A DNA stretch of 5,577 nucleotides from Candidatus Hydrogenedentota bacterium (GCA_007116095.1 SKJD01000049.1:1-5577), one strand, 5' to 3'; positions 1-5,350 are shown, counted from the first letter of the stretch. Notes: a model not told the origin generated them from the sequence alone. Numbers and translations: made by a program.

Positions 1-3000
1 CGAGCAGCTCACTGCCCAGGTAGGGCTTTTGGATGAAGCCGGATAGCCCCTCGAATTGGTTGGTGATCTCATCCGGAGAATAGCCGCTGGAAAGTATGAC
101 CGGGATATCCGGCTGCAACTCCCGCATACGCACATAGACTTCCGGACCGCTCATGTGCGGCATGGTCATGTCGAGGAGCACCAAGCCGATCGGCGCTGGT
201 GATTCCAATCCTTGCTGAACGGCATCGTTGTTATTACGCAGCGATTCCTCGAAGAGCACCAGGGCCTCGCGCCCGTCGGCGGCAGTGATTACCGTGTACC
301 CGGCGCGTTCCAGCACCTTTCGGGCGATGGCGCGGATAGTCTCTTCGTCGTCCACCACAAGGATGGTGCCGCCTCGGGGTGTTGTCAGCGTCTTGGTTTC
401 GGCGTTTTCCTTGATGATCTCATCCTGATCGGAAATCGGGAAAAGCACCTTGAAGGTGGTGCCGCGTCCGGGCTCGCTATAGCATTTTATGGCGCCCTTG
501 TGTCCACGAACGATACCCAACACCGCGGACATCCCCAGACCCCGTCCCGTAAACTTGGTGGTGTAAAACGGCTCAAAGAGCCGGGTCCGCGTCTCTTCAT
601 CCATACCGCATCCGGTATCGGAGACTTCGATGTACACATAAACGCCGGAGCTGAGTTGGTCGTCGAGATAGGTCGACTGGAGGTAATGGCTATCACATTC
701 CATGGCTCCAGTGACGATGGTGATAATCCCGCTGCGGTCACCGATGGCGTCGGAGGCGTTGGTGATCAAATTCATGATCACCTGGCGGATTTGTGTTGCG
801 TCACCCTGAATGGTCGGCAATCCCTTCGCGTAATCGTAACGCAGCAGCACTTTCTTGGAAATGGAGACCTCGAGCAGGTGGGCCATTTCTTCCACCAGCT
901 CGCTGAGATCGAGACTCTGAATCACAAAATGGCCTTTGCCTGAGTAGGCCAGCATTTGCCGGCATAGATCCGCCGCCCGCTGCGAGGAGGTGATAATGTC
1001 TTCCAGGTAGTTGCGCGCTCCGGAACTACGCGACAATTCGGTGAGCGCCATATCCGCATTCCCGAGAATGCCCATGAGCAAGTTGTTAAAATCGTGCGCA
1101 ATACCGCCCGCGAGGACGCCCAGGCTTTCCAGCTTTTGCGCATGCTGTATCTGCGCTTCCATATTCTGGCGTTCCCGCTCAGCCAGCTTTAGATCCGTAA
1201 TGTCCCGGCATGACAACAACACCTTGGGGTTACTGCCGCCCTCAAAGGGTACGGCGCGCACCGAAACCCAGGTCTCGTTTTTCGCCCGAATCACCTGGTG
1301 CTCAAAAGTATGAATGCCGCCTTCATCCAGCACCTTGTTAACATAATTGTGCGTGATATCCGCCGCTTCCTTCGGCATGCGTTCGTCGACGGTGAATCGC
1401 AATACATCCTCAGCCGGCTCCATCAACAATGGGTGCTCCCGCGGCATGACGTCATGACAACGGCCTTCCCGGTCGAAGATAAAGATCAGATCGGGATTGG
1501 CCTCCAGCAGCGAGCGGAAATGGGCTTCGCTGCGCTGCATATCCGTATGCAGCATCAGCAGGTTCAGGGCATCGGTCAGGCGTATGCCAATGTCATGAAA
1601 TAGCCGCAACTCCTCCTGAAGCCACACCCGCGGATGGGTGCATTGGTGGATGCCAAAGAGCCAGGGTGTGCCTACCCGTGGGCGCACGGCAAATAGCACG
1701 GCAGACTGCACCCCCCATTTTTTCTGATTTTCCGTCAGGGGCAGCCCCGTCCGGGAATCGAAAGCCAGGGGCTGATCGGAAGCGAGCAATTTGCGCATAA
1801 GCTCCTGAACATCGGGCCGGGCAGGCAAGAAACCTCCGTGCGCCAAGGCGCCAGGGTGCTCGGGGTTGGTGTGCTCGGCGCGCACCTCATAACGCGAGGC
1901 CTCGGGATCGCAGGGGTATTGGAGCCAGGCGCGATCACAATGAAACAGTTTCAATACACATTCCATCAGGCGGGGCAGCATGGTGTCCAGGTCATTGCCG
2001 CCAAGCAGGACCTGATTCACCAGCTCCATTTTCTCCAGATAGCGCAGATGCGCCCCCCGCATTTCCGCCCCCCGCAAACGTTCCAGGGCGTTGAAGAGCG
2101 TTTCGCTGAAGCTACGCAGGATGTCCAGCACATCGTCGGTCCACAAAGTCACCTGTTGCGTGGACTCAAAACCGACATAACCCGCCAGGCGCTCCTCGAT
2201 ATGGATGGGCAGGAAGAGCGCGGCCTGGCTACCCCGATCCTGTAACTGCTGTTTCTCGCGATTCGCTTCAGGCGGAAGTGAACCCAGGTCCTTCGCCACA
2301 ACATTCCAGCCTTCAATCAGTTTAGTGAATGACCAGCTTCCCGGAACCGGCGTCACCTGTTCCCCGCCAAACGCCATTGCCGACAATGCATCCTCATGCC
2401 ATTCATCCTGCAACAAGAAACATTGCTCGATTTCATCGAAGAGATATAGGTAAGCACGATCGACATACGTGTATTTTGCGACTTGCTCCAGGGCCTCGGC
2501 AATCGCTCCGGGAATCTTTTTGCCCGGCATGTAGATGAAACGTCCGGCGACACGGTTCACCCGTGCTTCCAAGGCCACATGATAATACATCCGGTGCTTG
2601 AGCTCTTCCCACCGGGTCGTGTCGTGCACCGCGCCATGAACACTTTGCAACGCTCCATTGGCGTCAAATGCAGGAATCCCCACCCAGATCAAGTGCTTGT
2701 CGCATTCAGGATGTTGCTGAAGTTTGGCAACCTTCGGGGAAGCATCTTCATTTTGCGCACGACGCCAATGGGTTTCTACGGCGAGGATTTTCTGTGAGTT
2801 GCGAATCTGCTGAAGCAAGTCCCGACAGATATCCTGACCGGCGTCCACATCCACCGCTTGCAGCAAGGCTTCCGCAGCAATGCGAATCAGTCCGCGGCCA
2901 TTCTCCGAAGACGACTTCGGGGGGATGTCCAGCATTTCCAGCGCCAGGCTGGAAAAATACAAGGAATCCGACGTTGCATCATAACGCCAACTCCCAACTT

Positions 3001-3421
3001 CCGACACAAAATCCTCGACCTCGGCCAGCGGATCAAACGTAACCAGATGCGCCATTGCCGCATTGGACACCAGCTCTGGCAGCTCGGTGGAGGCCGCATT
3101 GGGAGGTGACGCCTGTAACTGATGAACATCTACAAAAGCCCGATCCTGGGTCTCTTTCTCCAGCAACAAACCCAGCATCACCGCCAGATAGCGATAAAAG
3201 CGGACTATGGCCTCTTCGGTATCCCCTGTGGCCACCACCTCAATGCTACCCAGCAGCGCCGCTTCCGTATCATTGCCAGTTTCCCCGGACGCTCGCCAAC
3301 GGAACTGTAATTCCGGAAAGAGCTCTTGCAATAACGGTAAGATTTCGCGCATCTTTTCGCGGTCCGTCTGTGAAGCGGCAAGCATGCGCCACAGCGATTG
3401 AAGATGGAAATTTTTATTCAT
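1..3421 (-). CDS. Hybrid sensor histidine kinase (PAS-GAF-GAF-PAS-HisKA-HATPase-REC), 3' end outside window
   Basis: I translated the minus strand from the ATG at 3421-3419 and found 1140 codons without a stop to the left edge. Residues 1-115 are unassigned. A PAS-like fold follows at about 138-272, GAF at about 285-446, a second GAF at about 462-622 (FHCDRAW at 493-499, HQC-x-H-PR-x-W at 592-600) and PAS at about 630-750. HisKA follows with the H-box IAHDFNN and phosphoacceptor His776. The ATPase domain has N-box Asn888, G1 box DTGCG at 935-939, EPFYTTK at 950-956 and GRGLGMS at 959-965. The receiver has Asp1024/Asp1025, phosphoacceptor Asp1084, Ser1111 and Lys1132, and lacks perhaps 15-20 C-terminal residues. 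I see no membrane segment or signal peptide, so it should be cytosolic. By family knowledge it autophosphorylates on His and passes phosphate to its receiver. It has no DNA-binding domain in view, so the output partner and the ligand are unknown. The start is the first ATG and lacks a Shine-Dalgarno. Confidence 0.95.
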   Translation of the reverse strand, partial: MNKNFHLQSLWRMLAASQTDREKMREILPLLQELFPELQFRWRASGETGNDTEAALLGSIEVVATGDTEEAIVRFYRYLAVMLGLLLEKETQDRAFVDVHQLQASPPNAASTELPELVSNAAMAHLVTFDPLAEVEDFVSEVGSWRYDATSDSLYFSSLALEMLDIPPKSSSENGRGLIRIAAEALLQAVDVDAGQDICRDLLQQIRNSQKILAVETHWRRAQNEDASPKVAKLQQHPECDKHLIWVGIPAFDANGALQSVHGAVHDTTRWEELKHRMYYHVALEARVNRVAGRFIYMPGKKIPGAIAEALEQVAKYTYVDRAYLYLFDEIEQCFLLQDEWHEDALSAMAFGGEQVTPVPGSWSFTKLIEGWNVVAKDLGSLPPEANREKQQLQDRGSQAALFLPIHIEERLAGYVGFESTQQVTLWTDDVLDILRSFSETLFNALERLRGAEMRGAHLRYLEKMELVNQVLLGGNDLDTMLPRLMECVLKLFHCDRAWLQYPCDPEASRYEVRAEHTNPEHPGALAHGGFLPARPDVQELMRKLLASDQPLAFDSRTGLPLTENQKKWGVQSAVLFAVRPRVGTPWLFGIHQCTHPRVWLQEELRLFHDIGIRLTDALNLLMLHTDMQRSEAHFRSLLEANPDLIFIFDREGRCHDVMPREHPLLMEPAEDVLRFTVDERMPKEAADITHNYVNKVLDEGGIHTFEHQVIRAKNETWVSVRAVPFEGGSNPKVLLSCRDITDLKLAERERQNMEAQIQHAQKLESLGVLAGGIAHDFNNLLMGILGNADMALTELSRSSGARNYLEDIITSSQRAADLCRQMLAYSGKGHFVIQSLDLSELVEEMAHLLEVSISKKVLLRYDYAKGLPTIQGDATQIRQVIMNLITNASDAIGDRSGIITIVTGAMECDSHYLQSTYLDDQLSSGVYVYIEVSDTGCGMDEETRTRLFEPFYTTKFTGRGLGMSAVLGIVRGHKGAIKCYSEPGRGTTFKVLFPISDQDEIIKENAETKTLTTPRGGTILVVDDEETIRAIARKVLERAGYTVITAADGREALVLFEESLRNNNDAVQQGLESPAPIGLVLLDMTMPHMSGPEVYVRMRELQPDIPVILSSGYSPDEITNQFEGLSGFIQKPYLGSELL

Positions 3422-3427
3422 GAATCT

Positions 3428-3433
3428 ATAATA
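3428..3433 (-). promoter_or_regulatory. Possible -10 box of the kinase gene, implying a leaderless mRNA
   Basis: On the minus strand TATTAT ends 6 bp before the kinase ATG, so transcription from it would begin at or within a base or two of the start codon. No purine-rich ribosome binding site lies in the 20 bp before the ATG, which agrees with leaderless translation. The weakness is the -35 side: at spacers of 16-18 bp I find only AATTCC, AAATTC and AAAATT, none close to TTGACA. The region is AT-rich, so a chance match is possible. Confidence 0.3.
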
Positions 3434-3474
3434 CCATAATTGAATTATTGGAATTTTCTAAATGGTCCCGAGGT

Positions 3475-3504
3475 GCGCGGAATGCGCTTCGAAGCGCCAC
3501 GCGC
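3475..3504. repeat. Inverted repeat with a perfect 14-bp palindromic core
   Basis: GCGCTTCGAAGCGC at 3484-3497 is its own reverse complement. It is framed by GCGCG at 3475-3479 and CGCGC at 3500-3504, which also pair, leaving small internal loops of 4 and 2 bases. It lies 54-83 bp upstream of the kinase start. It could bind a dimeric regulator or fold as RNA. No T-run follows on either side, so it does not look like an intrinsic terminator. Confidence 0.6.
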
Positions 3505-3832
3505 TTGTGTATGGAGATTTTCTTGGCGGGAATGATCAGTACATAAGCGCACCCGACGGTGGAGCCCGGCGCCCATCCAGGAATGAACGTACCATCACCT
3601 GACAAGAAGCCAGGCCATTTTGTCCCCCATGCCCCGGCCAGACCAGACGTTCCTTCCCCCTGAATCCATACGCCTGCTATTACGTGCTGAAAAAGCGTAC
3701 TAATAATAGTGTATGATAATCAAACCCCAGCCCAGCACCTACACCATCTTGGGGCCGGCGCCACATCCCGACAGGCAAACCCGCATATTTCACTGCGATC
3801 CCGCGAAAATCACGACACAAGCCGCGTGACTT

Positions 3833-3858
3833 TCCAAAATCTCCAAAATTTCCAAAAC
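3833..3858. repeat. Three tandem 9-bp repeats upstream of the tRNA promoter
   Basis: TCCAAAAT occurs at 3833-3840 and 3842-3849, and TCCAAAAC at 3851-3858, each one base apart, giving an exact 9-bp period. The array ends 2 bp before the -35 box of the tRNA promoter. The A-rich position is where an UP element would contact the RNA polymerase alpha subunit, so an activating role is plausible. The 9-bp period is shorter than a helical turn, so a protein would not meet all copies on one face. Confidence 0.5.
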
Positions 3859-3860
3859 AC

Positions 3861-3890
3861 TTGACCCCTACCGAGTAACCATGCTATTAT
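3861..3890 (+). promoter_or_regulatory. Sigma70-type promoter of tRNA-Arg
   Basis: TTGACC at 3861-3866 and TATTAT at 3885-3890 are separated by 18 bp, each one mismatch from consensus. Transcription would start near 3896-3898, about 12-14 bases before the mature 5' end of the tRNA at 3910. That is a short leader of the kind RNase P removes. Position and quality fit a strong stable-RNA promoter. Confidence 0.8.
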
Positions 3891-3909
3891 TTACAACCAT
3901 CAACACAGC

Positions 3910-3985
3910 GCACCCGTAGCTTAATGGATAGAGCACTTGGCTACGGACCAAGGGGTTGGGGGTTCGACTCCCTCCGGGTGCGCCA
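3910..3985 (+). tRNA. tRNA-Arg (anticodon ACG)
   Basis: The 76-nt cloverleaf folds completely. The acceptor stem GCACCCG pairs with CGGGTGC at 3975-3981. The D arm is GCTT/GAGC around AATGGATA, with the A in the D loop expected for arginine tRNAs. The anticodon stem CTTGG pairs perfectly with CCAAG, with loop CTACGGA and anticodon ACG at 3943-3945. The variable loop has five bases, and the T arm GGGGG/CCCTC carries the loop TTCGACT. The discriminator base is G3982 and CCA is encoded at 3983-3985. The ACG anticodon is normally edited to ICG and reads CGU, CGC and CGA. It is a single tRNA with its own promoter, and its 3' end is a classic integration site for mobile elements. Confidence 0.97.
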
Positions 3986-3992
3986 TTCTTAT

Positions 3993-4033
3993 CTCGTTTA
4001 ATCCCAAGGACTTAGGGGATTACATGTAACGAG
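3993..4033. repeat. Interrupted 13-bp inverted repeat after the tRNA
   Basis: CTCGTT plus TAATCCC (3993-4005) pairs with GGGATTA (4016-4022) and AACGAG (4028-4033). The loop has 10 bases and there is a 5-base bulge on the right arm. It begins 8 bases after the encoded CCA. It could help end or process the tRNA transcript, but no T-run follows the right arm, so it is not a standard intrinsic terminator. Confidence 0.55.
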
Positions 4034-4044
4034 CTACGGTGCAA

Positions 4045-4086
4045 CTTGTAGAGCCGATTTTTGTGGAATTTCCGCAAATCTACAAG
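4045..4086. repeat. Second hairpin downstream of the tRNA
   Basis: CTTGTAG at 4045-4051 pairs with CTACAAG at 4080-4086. Inside it, TTTGTGGA at 4060-4067 pairs with TCCGCAAA at 4071-4078, with one G-T pair and a three-base loop. Eight unpaired bases remain on the left arm and one on the right. The arms sit 11 bases after the preceding hairpin. The role is unknown; possibilities are a structured RNA, recombinase arm sites, or a 3' hairpin for the minus-strand ORF ending at 4098. Confidence 0.45.
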
Positions 4087-4097
4087 GAGATGCATTG

Positions 4098-4238
4098 TTA
4101 TGCCAAGAGCATTCTCTCCCTCATCTGCCGCATCCTCCGCAAGTCTTCACCAATCCAAAGACACCATTCCTCCGCTTCATCTCCACAAAGTACGGCTATT
4201 CCCTTTTGGGGCAATATTTCTTTCCCGTCCGCGACCAT
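4098..4238 (-). CDS. Possible small protein, 46 residues, unknown function
   Basis: The ATG at 4238-4236 is preceded by GGAG with a six-base spacer, a proper ribosome binding site, and the frame ends at TAA 4100-4098. The product is acidic in the middle (CGDEAEEWCLWIGED, residues 18-32) and ends in a charged, methionine-rich helix (RRMRQMRERMLLA). It has two cysteines at 18 and 23 and no signal peptide. The minus strand is the purine-rich strand here, as expected for a coding strand. The same frame stays open upstream of the ATG to about 4352, so this could be the tail of a broken longer gene. I recognise no family, and chance is a real alternative. Confidence 0.25.
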   Translation of the reverse strand: MVADGKEILPQKGIAVLCGDEAEEWCLWIGEDLRRMRQMRERMLLA

Positions 4239-4305
4239 TAAGAACTCCGTAATTTCATCCAAAGTCCTTCGGCTCGGATTGGGCGTTTGTTGGGTTTGAT
4301 ATTTT

Positions 4306-4312
4306 GGGGTGA
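4306..4312 (+). promoter_or_regulatory. Ribosome binding site deciding the start at 4324
   Basis: GGGGTGA lies 11 bp before the ATG at 4324 and 23 bp before the in-frame ATG at 4336. The spacing favours 4324, although 11 bp is on the long side. An in-frame TAG at 4318-4320 rules out any earlier start. Confidence 0.45.
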
Positions 4313-4323
4313 TTCTGTAGATA

Positions 4324-4575
4324 ATGGCGTTCGTTATGGAAAAAGAAAGAAATTATTGGTTGCAATTGGGATGCCAAGCGGTGGGCTTGTGTGTGGACTG
4401 TGTCTATGCGCGGGAGACGCCGCATCCGCGGGGTGGGGCGTCGTATTGGCGTTGTTTGCGTGCGGAGGAAGACGCTGCGTTTCATCGCTATCCCCGGCTG
4501 CCGGTCCTGCATTGCCCAGGCTATACCACGGAGACGATTCCGCTTGAACCGCCCAAAGAGCCTTGGGATGACTGA
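4324..4575 (+). CDS. Small four-cysteine protein, possible zinc-ribbon-like, upstream of the glycosyltransferase
   Basis: The 83-residue product has CxxC at Cys23-Cys26, then Cys44 and Cys64, with an extra Cys17. The signature part is YWRCLRAEEDAAFHRYPRLP followed by VLHCPGY at 61-67. Four cysteines spaced 2, 17 and 19 residues apart suggest a small metal-binding fold, but this is inferred from spacing only. The compact end HRYPRLPVL-x-CPGY looks like a conserved motif of small uncharacterised bacterial proteins. There is no signal peptide or membrane segment. Its stop TGA (4573-4575) overlaps the glycosyltransferase ATG (4568-4570), so the two genes are probably co-translated. ATG 4336 is an alternative start that removes only four residues. 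Whether it acts on the glycosyltransferase or merely shares its mRNA is unknown. Confidence 0.7.
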   Translation: MAFVMEKERNYWLQLGCQAVGLCVDCVYARETPHPRGGASYWRCLRAEEDAAFHRYPRLPVLHCPGYTTETIPLEPPKEPWDD

Positions 4576-5290
4576 GGCAGCAACGCAAACCGGGAAAGCT
4601 TCCCTGCAAAGGCTTTGTGTCGTGGTGCCATGCTATAATCCGGGTGATCGCCTGGCGGCGGTGGTGGCGGGGTTACAGGCAGTGGGCGCAACGTTTATAC
4701 TGGTGGACGACGGCGGCACGGATGGCGCGGTGGCGGCGTTGGACTTGCCGGAGGCGCAGGTGCTGCGGATGCCGGAGAACCGGGGCAAGGGTCATGCCTT
4801 GCTCGCGGGCTTCCAAGCGGCCCTGGAATCGCCGGCGTGTCGTGCGGTCTGTGTGGTGGACGCCGACGGCCAGCACAACCCGGCGGATTTGCCACGGTTT
4901 TGGGCGGCCTTCGAAGCGGAGCAGGCCGATCTGGTCCTGGGCGTGCGCAACCGCGCGGGAAGTTATGTCCCGCTGCGGAGCCGCTTTGGCAATTGGCTCA
5001 CGATCCATGTGACGGCCTGGCTCCTGGGGCGGCGCTTGCCGGATACGCAGTGCGGCTTTCGTCTCTTGTCGCGGGCTTTCGCCGAGACGGTGCTGGCGGA
5101 GGTGGCCGGTGGGCGCTATGAAACGGAGATGGAGATGCTCGTGCTGGCGATGCGCCGGAACGTCCGCATAGCCCAGGTTCCCATCGCCACGGTCTACGAA
5201 GCGGGGAATCCGTCGTCGCATTTCCAGAAAGTCCAGGATTCCTGGCGTATTTATCGCCGGCTATGGCAGGCCGCCCGGAAGTACCGCTAA
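4568..5290 (+). CDS. Family 2 glycosyltransferase (GT-A fold, polyprenyl-phosphate sugar synthase-like)
   Basis: The 240-residue product has the GT2 signatures in order: VVVPCYN at 18-24, LVDDGGTDG at 45-53, ENRGKGHAL at 70-78 and VVDADGQH at 96-103, whose Asp98/Asp100 form the metal- and nucleotide-sugar-binding DxD. These are followed by LGVRNR at 124-129, DTQCGFR at 159-165, RYETEMEMLV at 183-192, VPIATVY at 204-210 and SSHFQKVQDSWRIYR at 216-230. This order is typical of the DPM1/DPG-synthase-like branch, which moves a sugar from a nucleotide sugar to a lipid phosphate carrier at the inner face of the membrane. No C-terminal membrane helices are present, so it should be cytosolic or peripheral. 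The start at 4568 is chosen over upstream in-frame ATGs because it follows AAAGAG by seven bases, overlaps the previous stop, and places VVVPCYN at the usual distance. The sugar and acceptor cannot be told. Confidence 0.94.
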   Translation: MTEAATQTGKASLQRLCVVVPCYNPGDRLAAVVAGLQAVGATFILVDDGGTDGAVAALDLPEAQVLRMPENRGKGHALLAGFQAALESPACRAVCVVDADGQHNPADLPRFWAAFEAEQADLVLGVRNRAGSYVPLRSRFGNWLTIHVTAWLLGRRLPDTQCGFRLLSRAFAETVLAEVAGGRYETEMEMLVLAMRRNVRIAQVPIATVYEAGNPSSHFQKVQDSWRIYRRLWQAARKYR

Positions 5291-5320
5291 GCTGCTACAG
5301 CCCCGACCGTAAACTTCTAT

Positions 5321-5350
5321 TTGACAATGCCAAGGCGCATGCCCTATTAT
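5321..5350 (+). promoter_or_regulatory. Near-consensus sigma70-type promoter of the exported protein gene
   Basis: TTGACA at 5321-5326 is a perfect -35 box and TATTAT at 5345-5350 differs from TATAAT by one base, with an 18-bp spacer. Transcription would start near 5357, leaving a leader of about 87 bases before the ATG at 5444. It lies 31 bp after the glycosyltransferase stop, so the downstream gene is its own transcription unit. I see no clear operator repeat around it. Confidence 0.8.

Larger units (their letters stand above)
3426..3719 (-). pseudogene. Start-less open frame of 97 codons, possible decayed gene or repeat fragment
   Basis: Minus-strand reading from just after a TGA at 3722-3720 stays open to a TAG at 3428-3426, which lies 4 bp before the kinase ATG. 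It has no ATG except four codons from its end. The translation is rich in Gly and Trp; short pieces are GVWIQGEGTSG, GAWGTKWPGFL and PGWAPGSTVGCAYVLIIP, followed by a basic tail with KRVALRSAFRAPRD. I do not recognise the family. It could be a gene fragment that lost its start, part of an interspersed repeat, or a chance opening in GC-rich DNA. If it is translated from a non-ATG start, its stop would place ribosomes next to the kinase start, which has no ribosome binding site of its own. Confidence 0.2.
3422..3909. other. 488-bp intergenic region between the divergent kinase and tRNA-Arg
   Basis: No convincing protein gene starts here. From left to right it holds an AT-rich block next to the kinase start, the hairpin at 3475-3504, a stop-free minus-strand frame up to 3719, an AT-rich patch around 3700-3720, three 9-bp repeats at 3833-3858 and the tRNA promoter. 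The two flanking genes point away from each other, so both must have regulatory sequences within this stretch. Confidence 0.8.
3986..4323. other. Low-GC segment downstream of the tRNA, possible island scar
   Basis: GC over 4021-4320 is about 47%, below the glycosyltransferase gene that follows. The segment holds two hairpins (3993-4033 and 4045-4086) and one possible minus-strand small ORF (4098-4238). The plus-strand frames that open here are pyrimidine-rich and low in complexity, so I do not call them genes. The short string AAGGACTTAGGGG just past the CCA, followed by GGTGCAACTT at 4039-4048, resembles from memory the att-side sequence of tyrosine-recombinase islands. No integrase is present, and no second copy of the tRNA 3' end occurs in the window. 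Confidence 0.4.

Noticed and set aside
212..943. A 243-codon plus-strand open frame across the kinase
   Set aside because: It lies opposite the ATPase and receiver domains, whose motifs are unmistakable on the minus strand. Its translation has no recognisable fold.
1838..2245. Plus-strand open frames across the kinase, such as this one
   Set aside because: They are antisense shadows of the GAF-encoding stretch, which translates in one intact frame.
3462..3602. A 46-codon plus-strand ORF with a CxxC near its start
   Set aside because: It has only a weak GGA upstream, overlaps the palindrome and a stop-free minus-strand frame, and shows no motif beyond two cysteines.
3677..3709. Inverted repeat CTATTA/TAATAG as a terminator
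   Set aside because: The stem is only six A/T-rich pairs with a 21-base loop and no T-run.
4039..4299. Plus-strand open frames of 63-86 codons after the tRNA, one (ATG 4099) with AAGGAG upstream
   Set aside because: The products are low in complexity (Ser, Pro, Arg-rich) and the plus strand is pyrimidine-rich here, which is unlike coding DNA. The minus strand is the better candidate.
4296..4323. A promoter TTGATA-16-TAGATA before the small cysteine protein
   Set aside because: Transcription would start after the preferred ATG, both boxes are poor, and the region is AT-rich enough for chance matches.
4391..4567. A 59-residue N-terminal extension of the glycosyltransferase
   Set aside because: It would overlap almost the whole cysteine protein in another frame. 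The GT2 fold starts normally from ATG 4568, which has its own ribosome binding site.
4255..4609. Minus-strand open frames across 4255-4609
   Set aside because: They are antisense to the small cysteine protein and the glycosyltransferase start, with Pro/His/Arg-rich products typical of GC-rich shadows.
4673..5221. A 182-codon minus-strand open frame opposite the glycosyltransferase
   Set aside because: It is an Arg/His-rich antisense shadow of a gene with clear GT2 motifs.
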